Assembly: GCF_003258365.1 (NCBI RefSeq)
Contig: NZ_QHKM01000007.1
Coordinates: 124,001 to 188,000, forward strand
DNA length: 64,000 bases
Source of the DNA: Hymenobacter edaphi
GTDB lineage: Bacteria; Bacteroidota; Bacteroidia; Cytophagales; Hymenobacteraceae
Reading direction: 5' to 3'
The notes beneath the pieces are model-generated. The model did no database searches. It was not told the DNA's origin and saw only the letters and a list, made by a program, of their open reading frames with translations. The position numbers and the translations under genes were made by a program. Below are positions 17,519 to 25,784 of this stretch, piece by piece; the first letter of the stretch is position 1, and each line of letters starts with the position of its first letter.

Positions 17519-17917
17519 GTGGAGCTTCCCCGCATTGTCGAAAACTCGCCGCTGGCCCGGTTGGCCCGCCTGAAACTGGGCCAGGGCAACGTAGCCATGG
17601 TGCTGGGCAAAACCATTCACCTGAGCGGCGTCACGCGGGAGCAATTTCTGCGGGAGCCCTCGTGGGTGGCGCACGAAATGTGCCACATCCGGCAGGTGCA
17701 GGAGCGCGGCGTGCTGCGGTTTCTGTGGGAATACCTGGTCGAGTCGGCGCGGGTGGGCTACTACGCCAACCGCTTCGAGGTGGAAGCCCGCGAGGCCGGC
17801 CTGCGCGACGCGGCCGCGTACGCCGCCCTGCTGCAGGTGCCGCTGCCCGCCGGCCCGGGCCGCGGGGCATCGGAGCATGCCTCGGCCGGCCACAACCGGC
17901 CCGACGTGGTGGTGTAG
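17519..17917 (+). CDS. Small putative zinc metallopeptidase with HExxH motif
   Basis: 132 residues from a GTG start at 17519; no in-frame ATG precedes it. HEMCHIRQ (about residues 53-60) fits the zincin HExxH motif, and the surrounding pattern (WVAHEMCHIRQVQERG...FLWEYL) resembles DUF4157-like or small peptidase-like proteins that carry HExxH with little else. A third zinc ligand could be the Glu in NRFEVEAREA. The C-terminal 30 residues are Gly/Ala-rich and probably disordered. No signal peptide is visible. Activity is unproven. Confidence 0.7.
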   Translation: MELPRIVENSPLARLARLKLGQGNVAMVLGKTIHLSGVTREQFLREPSWVAHEMCHIRQVQERGVLRFLWEYLVESARVGYYANRFEVEAREAGLRDAAAYAALLQVPLPAGPGRGASEHASAGHNRPDVVV

Positions 17918-18029
17918 GGCGGCCACTCATTCGCTGATTTGCTGTAACCTGCGGGGCGCGTTTTACGAATATGCTACCCGACGGCCGGGCTGCCCCGGCT
18001 ACCCTCTGAACCCCAAAACTCCGATCAAC

Positions 18030-18287
18030 ATGGCTACGCAAAACACCCCCGATTTCAAAGGCTCCAGCAGCAGCGACGTGCAAGGTCAGCAGCACCAGCA
18101 GCCGGCTTCCATTCAGGACAAAGCCAGCGGCCTGCTCAGCGGCCTGAACGGGCAGCTGAAAACCTTCGGTGACTCGGCCGCCGGCCAGCTCGGCAAACTC
18201 AGCACCACCCAGAAAGTAGTGGGCGGCCTGGCCCTGGCCGCCGGCATCAGCTGGCTGAGCAAGGCCATGAACAAGCGCAGCGCTTAA
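18030..18287 (+). CDS. Small hypothetical protein with glycine-rich hydrophobic C-terminus
   Basis: 85 residues, start at 18030. The N-terminal half is polar and Gln/Ser-rich (SSSSDVQGQQHQQ). The C-terminal half contains KVVGGLALAAGISWLSKAMNKRSA, a single weak membrane-like segment with a basic end. It follows the HExxH gene by 112 bp on the same strand and is closed by the bidirectional terminator at 18331-18368. I do not recognise the family. Confidence 0.7.
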   Translation: MATQNTPDFKGSSSSDVQGQQHQQPASIQDKASGLLSGLNGQLKTFGDSAAGQLGKLSTTQKVVGGLALAAGISWLSKAMNKRSA

Positions 18288-18330
18288 GCCACGGCCCACC
18301 AGCGGGCCTGAAATGCTGGTCTGAAAAACG

Positions 18331-18368
18331 CAACAAGGCCCGTCTCCGAGAGGAAACGGGCCTTGTTG
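18331..18368. terminator. Bidirectional terminator between small gene and tRNA-Thr
   Basis: Perfect 13-bp arms (18331-18343 and 18356-18368) with a 12-nt loop. An A-run on the left and T-rich sequence on the right allow termination of the plus-strand gene and of the minus-strand tRNA. Confidence 0.8.
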
Positions 18369-18375
18369 TTTGTGG

Positions 18376-18448
18376 AGCCTGCTATTGGACTCGAACCAAC
18401 GACCTGCTCATTACGAATGAGCTGCTCTACCAACTGAGCTAAGCAGGC
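18376..18448 (-). tRNA. tRNA-Thr(CGT)
   Basis: The minus strand folds into a 73-nt cloverleaf. The acceptor stem is GCCTGCT/AGCAGGC, the D arm GCTC...GAGC, the anticodon stem GCTCA/TGAGC with loop TTCGTAA (anticodon CGT), and the T arm contains TTCGAGT. No CCA is encoded. It reads ACG threonine codons, which are common in GC-rich genes. Confidence 0.96.
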
Positions 18449-18620
18449 TTCTGTCCCGGCCGGAGCGTATGCGCCGTTCGGGGCTGCAAATATAAAAAGC
18501 CGTTTTCAAACGACGCAACCCAGCGGCTGAAAAAAATATCCGGCCGGCCTAACCCGGGCGGGCCGCGTGCGTTTCGACTAACACCCCACGCGGCCCCGCG
18601 GCCGCCAATTGCAAGCACTT

Positions 18621-19073
18621 ATGGCTGATTCTCATTCGGATGACCTTATTCAGGCTCTAGTCAGCGGCCTGAGCGGCTCGGTGGTACTGACGCTGGTACA
18701 CCAAGCCGCCAAGGAGCTAAGCCCCGACGCCCCGCGCATGGACGTGCTGGGCGTGCGCGGCCTGCGCAAGCTGCTGGCTGCCGCCGATGCCCCGCAACCC
18801 GGCCCCGAAACCGCCTACAACGTGACCATGGCCGGCGACCTGCTGGTCAACGGCCTCTACTACAGCCTGGTGGGCTCGGGGCCCGACGCGTGGTGGCGCG
18901 GCGCGGCCCTGGGCGTAGCGGCCGGCGTGGGCGGGGTGGTGCTGCCCGGTCCGCTCGGCCTGGGCGACGGCCCCAGCAACCGCACCCCGCAAACCAAGCT
19001 GATGACCGTGGCCTGGTACACGCTGGGCGGGCTGGTGGCGGCGGGCGTGTCGCGCTGGTGGGCCAGGAAGTGA
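18621..19073 (+). CDS. Hypothetical small integral membrane protein
   Basis: 150 residues, start ATG at 18621. There are hydrophobic segments around 10-30 (LVSGLSGSVVLTLVHQAAKEL), 68-86, 90-110 (GAALGVAAGVGGVVLPGPLGL) and 125-145 (KLMTVAWYTLGGLVAAGVSRWW), suggesting three or four membrane helices. Gly- and Ala-rich packing is typical of small membrane proteins. No family recognised. Its stop is followed after four bases by repeat element E4. Confidence 0.75.
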   Translation: MADSHSDDLIQALVSGLSGSVVLTLVHQAAKELSPDAPRMDVLGVRGLRKLLAAADAPQPGPETAYNVTMAGDLLVNGLYYSLVGSGPDAWWRGAALGVAAGVGGVVLPGPLGLGDGPSNRTPQTKLMTVAWYTLGGLVAAGVSRWWARK

Positions 19074-19077
19074 CAGA

Positions 19078-19162
19078 GTGAAATGGTGAGGTGGTGAACT
19101 AGTGAGTTTGACGTTCGGGTAATTCGGACGACACTCACTATTTCACTATCTCGCCATTTCAC
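19078..19162. repeat. Element E4: inverted arms of GTGAAATG-type 8-mers
   Basis: The left arm (19078-19109) and right arm (19131-19162) are each four 8-mers, mostly GTGA plus four variable bases; 27 of 32 positions match in inverted orientation. The 21-nt loop contains GTTC near its start and CGGACG at its end. It lies between the membrane-protein stop (19073) and the fkbM promoter (19169). Confidence 0.9.
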
Positions 19163-19168
19163 CACTCG

Positions 19169-19176
19169 TACCTTTG
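19169..19176 (+). promoter_or_regulatory. TACCTTTG -7 element of the FkbM gene
   Basis: A perfect TAnnTTTG hexad lies seven bases before the ATG at 19184, so the transcript would be leaderless or nearly so. A -33 TTG is not evident because the arm of element E4 occupies that position. Confidence 0.55.
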
Positions 19177-19183
19177 CCGGCAC

Positions 19184-19954
19184 ATGAAGGCATTGCGCAA
19201 ACTGTTGGTCAGCACCCTGGGCTTCGAGCGGTATATCCGGCTGGCTAGCTACGCCTACCTGCGCCTGGTGGCGGCGGGTTGGGGCCGCAGCAAGTACCCC
19301 GAGCTGTTTTTCCTGGAAAAGCTGGTGAAGCCCGGCGACGTGTGCCTCGATATCGGCGCCAACCTGGGCTACTACTCCGTGGCTTTGTCGCGGCTGGTGG
19401 GGCCGGCGGGCAAGGTGCTGGCGGTGGAGCCGGTGCCGCTGTTTCAGCGCATCTGGGAGGATAACGTGCGCCTGAGCGGGCACGACAACCTGCTGCTGCT
19501 GCCCTACGCCCTCGGGGGCAACAACGACACCGTGCGCATGGGCACGCCGGCCCGCAACGGCCTGCTGCACCACGGCATGACCAAGGTGGCCGACAGCAGC
19601 CCCACCGAGCAGTACGCGCAGTTCTACGAGGTGCCCATGCGCGTGCCCGACGAGCTATTGGCCGACTTCACCCGCCTGGATTTCGTGAAGTGCGACGTGG
19701 AGGGTTTCGAGTACGAAGTGTTCCGGCACATGCAACAGACGCTGCGCCGCCACCGTCCTGTGATTCAGACCGAGCTGAACGGCCTCGATAACCGCCGCCG
19801 GGTGGCCGGGCTGCTGGCCGAGCTGGGCTACCGCCCCTACGTGCTTGAAACCCAATCGGGCCCGGCGCGGTTAGTACCCTGTCCGCCGGCCGTGCTCGAG
19901 GGCCCCGCCGACCGCGACTTTTACTTCAAACCCGACGCTGAACCTGTAAGCTGA
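19184..19954 (+). CDS. FkbM family methyltransferase
   Basis: 256 residues. A Rossmann SAM-binding fold: VCLDIGANLGYYSVALSRLVGPAGKVLAVEPVP (motif I and the acidic strand-2 end), then LDFVKCDVEGFEYEVFRHM, the FkbM DxEG(x)E motif. The family O-methylates sugars, polyketides or other surface metabolites; the substrate is unknown. It is cotranscribed with the DUF4834 gene, whose ATG overlaps the TGA stop by one base (19954). Confidence 0.9.
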   Translation: MKALRKLLVSTLGFERYIRLASYAYLRLVAAGWGRSKYPELFFLEKLVKPGDVCLDIGANLGYYSVALSRLVGPAGKVLAVEPVPLFQRIWEDNVRLSGHDNLLLLPYALGGNNDTVRMGTPARNGLLHHGMTKVADSSPTEQYAQFYEVPMRVPDELLADFTRLDFVKCDVEGFEYEVFRHMQQTLRRHRPVIQTELNGLDNRRRVAGLLAELGYRPYVLETQSGPARLVPCPPAVLEGPADRDFYFKPDAEPVS

Positions 19955-20262
19955 TGAGCTTTATTTCGTTTCTGCTGGTTTCCTTTCTGATTTTCTGGGT
20001 GTTGCGCCTGGTGCTGCCGTACGTGCTGCGCTACGTGCTCACGGCCTTCGTGCGCAAGCAGATGCGCACCGGCGGCATACCCTTCGGGGCCGAAGCGGCC
20101 GACTTCGGTCAGCAGGCGCCGCCCCGCTACGAGCGGCCTGGCCCGCGCCCCACCGCGCCCAGCGGCGAGGTGCGGGTGGATTACGTGCCGCCCAAAGCGC
20201 CGCGCCAGGCCAAAAAGGAATTCCGCGGCGGTGACTACGTCGAGTTCGAGGAAGTGAAATAA
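19954..20262 (+). CDS. DUF4834 family membrane-anchored protein
   Basis: 102 residues: one N-terminal membrane helix (SFISFLLVSFLIFWVLRLVLPYVLRYVL), then a basic stretch (VRKQMR) and a Pro-rich cytoplasmic tail ending KKEFRGGDYVEFEEVK, the conserved end of DUF4834 proteins of Bacteroidota. Function is unknown. Translationally coupled to fkbM through a TGATG overlap. A clear intrinsic terminator follows. Confidence 0.85.
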   Translation: MSFISFLLVSFLIFWVLRLVLPYVLRYVLTAFVRKQMRTGGIPFGAEAADFGQQAPPRYERPGPRPTAPSGEVRVDYVPPKAPRQAKKEFRGGDYVEFEEVK

Positions 20263-20282
20263 TCGACCTACCTTCGGGCTTC

Positions 20283-20317
20283 AAGCCCGGCTGGCGCCTG
20301 CCGGCCGGGCTTTTTTT
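20283..20317 (+). terminator. Rho-independent terminator
   Basis: A 12-bp stem with one mismatch (20283-20294 and 20301-20312), loop CGCCTG, followed by a run of seven T. It ends the fkbM-DUF4834 transcript. Confidence 0.9.
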
Positions 20318-20346
20318 GCGGATAACCATTCGGGTAATGCCCGCTT

Positions 20347-20382
20347 CTCAATAGCTCAGGGTTTAAACCCTGAGCTATTGAG
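20347..20382. repeat. Perfect 36-bp palindrome without loop
   Basis: Every base from 20347 to 20382 pairs around a TTTAAA centre. Each half contains CTCAATAG and CTCAGGG, that is, CTCA repeated at 8-bp spacing, as in the word-repeat elements. There is no T-run, so a terminator role is doubtful; dimeric protein binding or a decayed repeat element are options. Confidence 0.8.
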
Positions 20383-20446
20383 GCGTTAGGCGCCGTTGGG
20401 TATCTATCGTTCTGGTACCGACTACTCACTACCGACTACTTTTTCC

Positions 20447-23068
20447 ATGCCCTCCCCAGTCGTTTCGCCGACTCCGGCTGCCGCGGCGCCGCAGCCGCTC
20501 TGGTCGCGCCTGCTGCCTCACCTGCTGGCCGTGGCCTTCCTGCTCGTGCTGGCCGTGCTGTACTTCTCGCCCATCGTGTTCGGGGGCAAAACGCTCAGCC
20601 AGCACGACATCGTGCAGTTCAACGGCGGGGCCCGCGAGGCGCTGCTGTTCCGGGAGAATACCGGGCAGGAAGCCCTGTGGACCAACTCCATGTTCTCGGG
20701 CATGCCCACCTACCTGATCAGCACCCGCTTCCCCGGCGACCTGACGGTGTACCTGACCAGCATCTTCACCTTCGGCCTGCCGCCGATTGTGGCCAACCTG
20801 TTTGCGGCCCTGTTCTGCGGCTACCTGCTGTTTGCGGCCCTGGGCATGCGGCCGCTGGTGGCGCTGGTCGGGGCCGTTGCCATCGGCTTTACCAGCTACA
20901 ACCTGATCATCCTCGCCGCCGGGCACAACTCCAAGTCCTACGCCCTGGCCTACGCGCCGCTGGTGCTGGCGGGCCTGCTGGTCACGTTCCGGCGCAACTG
21001 GCTGGCCGGCGGCGTACTCTTCGCCCTGGGCCTGACCATGAACATCCGGGCCAATCACCTGCAGATTACCTACTACTTGCTGCTGCTGGTGCTGGTGTTC
21101 GGCATCGTGGAACTGATTTTTGCTTTGCGCGAAAAGCGCCTCGCGGAGTTTCTGCGCAACACCGCCGTGCTGGCCGTGGGCGCGCTGCTGGCCGTGGGCG
21201 TGAGCTTCGGCCGCCTCTACACCACCGCCGAGTACGGCAAATACAGCATCCGGGGCCGCTCGGAGCTGAAGACGCCCGCGCCGGCCCAGCCCGGGCAGGC
21301 ACCGGCCGCCGCCGAAGAAGCCGGCTCGGGCCTCGACCACGACTATGCCTTCTCCTACAGCTACGGGGTGGGGGAGACGCTCACCCTGCTCATTCCGAAC
21401 TACTACGGCGGCGCCTCCACCAGCAAGCTGGCCGCCGACTCGAACACCGGCAAGGCCCTGAGTGGCATGGTCGATCCGGCGCAGCTGGACCAGTACCTGG
21501 CCGGCATGCCCACTTACTGGGGCGACCAGCCCATTACCAGCGGCCCGGTGTACGTGGGCGCGGTGGTGGTGCTGCTGTTCGTGCTCGGCGTGTTCGTGGC
21601 CGACCGCCGCACCCGCACCTGGCTGCTGGCCGCCACGCTTTTCTCCATCGTGCTGGCCTGGGGCAAGAACTTCGCCTCGTTCAATGACCTGATGTTCGAC
21701 TTCTTCCCGGGCTACAACAAGTTCCGGGCGGTGTCGATGGCCCTGACCATTGCCCAGCTGGCCATGCCGCTGCTGGCCGTGCTGGCCCTGGCCCGGGTGC
21801 TGCGCGCCCGCCCGGCCGCGGCGGCCCCGCTGGTGGCCGGCCTGCCCGTGGCCCAGAAGGACACGCCCGAAGTGGCCGGCCTGCGCCGGCACCTGCTGCT
21901 GGCCGTGGGCATCACCGCCGGCCTGTGCCTGCTGGCCCTGGTGTTCAGCCTCGGCAGCGACTTTGCCGGCCCCGTCGACAGCCAGCTGCCGCAGGGCTTC
22001 CCGCTGGATGCGCTGCGCCAGGACCGCGCCGCCCTGCTGCGCACCGACGTGTTCCGCTCCATCTTCTTTATCGTGGCCACGGCCGGGGTGCTCTGGTTCT
22101 ACCTCAGCCGCAAGCTCGGCCTGACGCTGGCCGCCGCGCTGGTGGGCCTGCTGGTGCTGGCCGACCTCTGGACGGCCGACAAGCGCTACCTGGGCGAGGG
22201 CAACTTCACTACCCAGACCGTAACCGAGCAGTTTGCGCCCACCAAGGCCGACGAGCAGATCCTGGCCGACAAAACCCTGCACTACCGGGTGCTGAACCTG
22301 GCCAACCCCTTCAACGACGCCCAGACGTCCTACCTGCACAAAAGCATCGGCGGCTACCACGGCGCCAAGCTGCGCCGCTACCAGGAACTGATTGAGCGGC
22401 AGATCAGCCCCGAGATGCAGCAGCTGTTTCAGCAGCTCTCGACCACCGGCCAGGTGGGCAACCCGCGGGTGCTGAACATGCTCAACGCCCGCTACTTCAT
22501 CAGCCCGCCCCAGCAGAACGGCGAGACGCAGGCCATTCCGAACGCCGGCGCCCTGGGTAATGCCTGGTTTGTGAGCAAGGTGCAGCCGGTGCAGAACCCC
22601 GACCAGGAAATAGCCGCGCTGAGCACCTTCGACCCGGCCACCACGGCCGTGGTCGACGTGAGCAAGTTTCCGCAAACGACGACCAGCTACGACCCGGCCG
22701 GCTCCACCATTCAGCTCACCAGCTACTCGCCCAACGAGCTGAAGTACAACGCTAATGCCGCTCGCCCGGGTTTGGTAGTCTTCTCCGAAATCTACTACGC
22801 CGACGGCTGGAACGCCTACCTCGACGGCCAGCTGGTGCCGCACCTGCGCGCCAACTACGTGCTGCGGGCCCTGCCCGTGCCGGCCGGCCGGCACACCATC
22901 GAATTCAAGTTCGAGCCCAAGGAGTATCGCCTCGGCAACATCATCTCGATGGTGTCGTCGGTGCTGCTGTTCCTGGTAGTTATCGGCGGGGTGGTCTTCG
23001 TGCTGCGCCGCGGCAGCCCTCCTGCCGCCGCGGCCCCCGCCGACAACGACGACCTGCTGGCGGCGTAG
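20447..23068 (+). CDS. YfhO family multi-pass membrane protein
   Basis: 873 residues, start at 20447. There are many membrane helices (about 12), from LLPHLLAVAFLLVLAVLYFSPIVFGGKTLSQHDIVQFNGG to an LGNIISMVSSVLLFLVVIGGVVFVLRR end. It has the GT-C-like layout with an early periplasmic loop and a C-terminal extracytoplasmic domain (EIYYADGWNAYLDGQLVPHLRANYVLRALPVPAGRHTIEFKF), characteristic of YfhO proteins. In other bacteria YfhO takes part in glycosylating cell-surface polymers. The 30 bp before the ATG hold TACCGACTACT-type words that may be a solo repeat arm. Confidence 0.9.
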   Translation: MPSPVVSPTPAAAAPQPLWSRLLPHLLAVAFLLVLAVLYFSPIVFGGKTLSQHDIVQFNGGAREALLFRENTGQEALWTNSMFSGMPTYLISTRFPGDLTVYLTSIFTFGLPPIVANLFAALFCGYLLFAALGMRPLVALVGAVAIGFTSYNLIILAAGHNSKSYALAYAPLVLAGLLVTFRRNWLAGGVLFALGLTMNIRANHLQITYYLLLLVLVFGIVELIFALREKRLAEFLRNTAVLAVGALLAVGVSFGRLYTTAEYGKYSIRGRSELKTPAPAQPGQAPAAAEEAGSGLDHDYAFSYSYGVGETLTLLIPNYYGGASTSKLAADSNTGKALSGMVDPAQLDQYLAGMPTYWGDQPITSGPVYVGAVVVLLFVLGVFVADRRTRTWLLAATLFSIVLAWGKNFASFNDLMFDFFPGYNKFRAVSMALTIAQLAMPLLAVLALARVLRARPAAAAPLVAGLPVAQKDTPEVAGLRRHLLLAVGITAGLCLLALVFSLGSDFAGPVDSQLPQGFPLDALRQDRAALLRTDVFRSIFFIVATAGVLWFYLSRKLGLTLAAALVGLLVLADLWTADKRYLGEGNFTTQTVTEQFAPTKADEQILADKTLHYRVLNLANPFNDAQTSYLHKSIGGYHGAKLRRYQELIERQISPEMQQLFQQLSTTGQVGNPRVLNMLNARYFISPPQQNGETQAIPNAGALGNAWFVSKVQPVQNPDQEIAALSTFDPATTAVVDVSKFPQTTTSYDPAGSTIQLTSYSPNELKYNANAARPGLVVFSEIYYADGWNAYLDGQLVPHLRANYVLRALPVPAGRHTIEFKFEPKEYRLGNIISMVSSVLLFLVVIGGVVFVLRRGSPPAAAAPADNDDLLAA

Positions 23069-23132
23069 GTGCCGATGCCCGGCCGGAAGCTGCCGCCGAC
23101 TTGCTAAAACGGAGTCGCGCCAGCCCTGCTTG

Positions 23133-23176
23133 CCCGGGGAGTCGTCCTGGTTACGACTCCCCGGGTATTTTTTATC
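23133..23176 (+). terminator. Rho-independent terminator after the YfhO gene
   Basis: Perfect 13-bp arms (23133-23145 and 23153-23165), a 7-nt loop, then TATTTTTTATCC. It ends the YfhO transcript. Confidence 0.85.
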
Positions 23177-23388
23177 CGGCGGGTCCTCTCTGCCACGACG
23201 GCGCTCGGAATTTTTACCCGGGCACTGGTGTACAAGAGGGCTCCGCGGGTAGAATTTGCCCGGTGAGTTGGTGGCAGCACAACTGATTGGGCAAGTTCTG
23301 CCCGGTTAGTGGTCGGCGCTGCTCAACCGGTCATCTTTTTTACAGCCGGGCGGGTAAGTTTTCCGCGCCCGGCCGTACAATTCACCCG
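23163..23388. repeat. Cluster of degenerate GGGTA-AATTT-CCCGG words
   Basis: Between the YfhO terminator and the deaminase gene, five or six related words occur: an AT-rich core flanked by GGG and CCCGG, near 23163, 23209, 23246, 23288, 23347 and 23374. Several are small palindromes, for example GGGCAAGTTCTGCCC at 23289-23303. They may be operator sites or another locally evolved repeat. Confidence 0.5.
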
Positions 23389-23419
23389 GCTGTTCCTCAC
23401 CTGCCTTATTATACTGCCC

Positions 23420-24346
23420 TTGCCTGCTGCCCCGTTTCTGCAAGACCTGGCCGAGTCCGCCGCCGAGCGGCGCGGCGTGCGCCTGCGTTTGCTACGCGAC
23501 GACTGGCAGCACCCCGAGCTGCCCGGCAACAAGTGGCGCAAGCTCAAATACAACCTGTTGGCCGCCCGCGAGCAGGGCCACGACGCGCTGCTGACCTTCG
23601 GCGGAGCTTACTCCAACCACCTGGCCGCCGTGGCCGCTGCCGGGCGCCTGCAGGGCTTCCGCACCCTGGGCGTGGTGCGGGGCGAAGAAGCCCCGGCGCT
23701 GAGCCCCACCCTGCAGCAGTGCCGCGCCGACGGCATGCAGCTGCACTTCGTGAGCCGCGAGGCCTACCGTCGGCGCAACGACCCCGCCTGGGTGGCCGAG
23801 CTGCTGACCACTCTGGGCCCGGCCTACGTGCTGCCCGAAGGCGGCACCAATGCTCTGGCCCTGCGCGGGGTGGCCGAGCTGGTGCAGGAGCTGAACGCCG
23901 CCGGCGAAGCCTACGATGCCCTGACCGTGGCCTGCGGCACTGGCGGCACCCTGGCGGGCCTGCTTACCGGCCTCGACGGCCGCCGGCAGGCCGTGGGCGT
24001 AGCCGCGCTGAAGGGCGCCGACTGGCTGCGCACCGAAGTGGACGCGCTGACCGAGCAGGCCGTGGGCCGGCGCTACGCCAACTACCACCTGCACCACGGC
24101 GCCCACTTCGGCGGCTACGCCAGCTACTCGACGGAGCTGCTGGGCTTTATCGAGGAGTTCTACCTGCGCCACCGCGTCGTGCTCGACCCGGTGTATACCG
24201 GCAAGCTGCTGGTGGGCACGCTGCAGCTGATCGAGGCCGGGCATTTCGCGCCGGGCAGCACGGTGGTGGCGGTGCACACCGGCGGGCTGCAGGGCTGGGC
24301 GGGTTTTCAGCAGCGGTTCGGCAGCTATCCGCCCGCGGCCGTATAG
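23420..24346 (+). CDS. PLP-dependent 1-aminocyclopropane-1-carboxylate deaminase / D-cysteine desulfhydrase family
   Basis: About 308 residues from the proposed TTG start at 23420; the true start is uncertain and a reading from 23309 exists. PGNKWRKLKYNLLAA carries the PLP lysine (GNKxRK), followed by LTFGGAYSNHLAAVA, YVLPEGGTNALALRG and ACGTGGTLAGLL, the phosphate-binding glycine loop. The family breaks down D-cysteine or similar beta-substituted amino acids to pyruvate and ammonia; the ACC deaminase name is historical. It stands alone with its own repeat-rich upstream region. Confidence 0.88.
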   Translation: MPAAPFLQDLAESAAERRGVRLRLLRDDWQHPELPGNKWRKLKYNLLAAREQGHDALLTFGGAYSNHLAAVAAAGRLQGFRTLGVVRGEEAPALSPTLQQCRADGMQLHFVSREAYRRRNDPAWVAELLTTLGPAYVLPEGGTNALALRGVAELVQELNAAGEAYDALTVACGTGGTLAGLLTGLDGRRQAVGVAALKGADWLRTEVDALTEQAVGRRYANYHLHHGAHFGGYASYSTELLGFIEEFYLRHRVVLDPVYTGKLLVGTLQLIEAGHFAPGSTVVAVHTGGLQGWAGFQQRFGSYPPAAV

Positions 24347-24377
24347 CAGCAGAGTTGCTCATCGTTTAGTTGCGGGT

Positions 24378-25010
24378 ATGTCCCTTGTTCGTTTGCTGCG
24401 GCGCGTGCTGCCGCTGGTGTTTTTGCTGGCCCTGGGCTGGTTTCTGTGGCAGAAGGTGGCCGGCACCCTCACCGAGCTGAACCCGCTCAACCCCGCCCCG
24501 CGCGTGACGGTGAGCCACAATACGGTGCTGGAAAAAATCGAGGGGCTGGGCCGACTGGAGCTGGTGCGCTACCAGTTCAAGGACATCGTGGAGTACAAAA
24601 GGAGCACTTACCGCTTCCTGCCCGACGCCAAAGTGGCCCTCATCGTGGCCGGCGAGGCCGTGGGCTGCCTGGACCTGCGCCAGGTGAAGGCCACCGACGT
24701 GGTTTTCGAGGGCGACTCGGTGGTGCGCGTGGCGTTGCCCAAAGCCGAGCTGTGCACCTGGCGCGTCGACCACAACCGCAGCCGGGTGTACGGGGTCGAA
24801 AACGGCTTTTTTCAGGACGCCGAACTGGTGGACCAGGGCTACAAGTACGCCGAGGCCAACGTGAAGCGCGCCGCCCTGCAGTCGGGCATCCTGGCCCAGA
24901 CGGAGCGCAACGCCCAGCAGATTCTGCGGCCCATGCTCGAAACCCTCACCGGCCGCCGCGTGATACTGGTGCCGCAGACGGCCCCGCCGGTGCGCGGCCC
25001 GCGCGGCTAG
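24378..25010 (+). CDS. DUF4230 domain-containing membrane-anchored protein
   Basis: 210 residues. An N-terminal membrane anchor (RVLPLVFLLALGWFLWQKV) precedes the DUF4230 domain, with the family pattern VTVSHNTVLEKIEGLGRLELVRYQFKDIVEYK and VALIVAGEAVGCLDLRQVKATDVVFEGDSVVRVALPKAEL. Found widely in Bacteroidota and Firmicutes; function unknown, probably facing the periplasm. It follows the PLP enzyme by 31 bp and may be cotranscribed. Confidence 0.85.
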   Translation: MSLVRLLRRVLPLVFLLALGWFLWQKVAGTLTELNPLNPAPRVTVSHNTVLEKIEGLGRLELVRYQFKDIVEYKRSTYRFLPDAKVALIVAGEAVGCLDLRQVKATDVVFEGDSVVRVALPKAELCTWRVDHNRSRVYGVENGFFQDAELVDQGYKYAEANVKRAALQSGILAQTERNAQQILRPMLETLTGRRVILVPQTAPPVRGPRG

Positions 25011-25121
25011 AGCAGCGCAGCCGCACATATTGATGCGAGGCGCAGCGGCCCGCAGGCACCGGTAACGCCTCTATCGGCCGCAATGGCGTTGACGAGCTGC
25101 ATTTTATGTGATGCCGCGCGC

Positions 25122-25153
25122 TTGGCCGCCGCGGGGCGCGCGGGGTAGATTTG
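25122..25153 (+). promoter_or_regulatory. Promoter of the cupin gene
   Basis: TTG at 25122-25124 and TAGATTTG at 25146-25153 with 21-bp spacing, a good Bacteroidota sigma match, 28 bp before the cupin ATG. Confidence 0.6.
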
Positions 25154-25181
25154 GGGACGCTCCCGCCCAACCCTGCCCGCT

Positions 25182-25727
25182 ATGAAAACTCCCGCCATAC
25201 CTGCCGCCGGCCCGCTGAGAGCCGCTGCCCCGGCCGTCGAAATAGTCGAACCCACGCTGATGCCCGGCCGCCAGCCGCTGCTGCGGCACCGCTGCCTGCA
25301 GCATTCGTGGTGGCATCGGGGCAGCCTGGTCACGCCCCTGGTCACCGGCGCCGATTCGCTGGGCGAGTTTGCCCTGCTCGACGTGAGCCTGCAGCGCGGC
25401 TGCGAGCTGCCCCCGCACACCCACCGCTGCGAGGATGAAACCTACGTGGTGCTGGAAGGCCGCCTGCGCTTCTACGTGGACAACGACGTGCTGCCCGCTG
25501 GCCCCGGCGACACCATGCACCTGCCCCGTCACCGCCGCCACTGGTTTCGCCTCGAATCGGACTACGCCCGCGTGCTGCTGCACGTGGCGCCGGCGGGCCT
25601 CGAGCACTTCTACCGCGCGCTGAGCGAGCCGGCCCAGGCCCTGATTGTGCCGCCGCTGCCCCCCGCCGAGCCCGACCCGGCGCCCCTCGCGGCGGTGGCG
25701 GCCCGGTTCGGCCTGTGCTTCGACTGA
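25182..25727 (+). CDS. Cupin domain-containing protein
   Basis: 181 residues. The cupin motif 1 region is PPHTHRCEDETYVVLEGRLRFYV (about 85-107), giving the His-His-Glu metal ligands. Motif 2 is represented by PAGPGDTMHLPRHRRHWFRLESDYARVLLHVAP, with a His. The C-terminal 40 residues are Pro/Ala-rich. Small single-domain cupins of this kind are often quercetinase-like or metabolite-binding proteins; no substrate can be given. It has its own promoter. Confidence 0.85.
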   Translation: MKTPAIPAAGPLRAAAPAVEIVEPTLMPGRQPLLRHRCLQHSWWHRGSLVTPLVTGADSLGEFALLDVSLQRGCELPPHTHRCEDETYVVLEGRLRFYVDNDVLPAGPGDTMHLPRHRRHWFRLESDYARVLLHVAPAGLEHFYRALSEPAQALIVPPLPPAEPDPAPLAAVAARFGLCFD

Positions 25728-25784
25728 GGGCGGTGCCGGCCGCCGACACCTACCTTGCGGGCCCGACCGTCAACGCCGCCGCTT

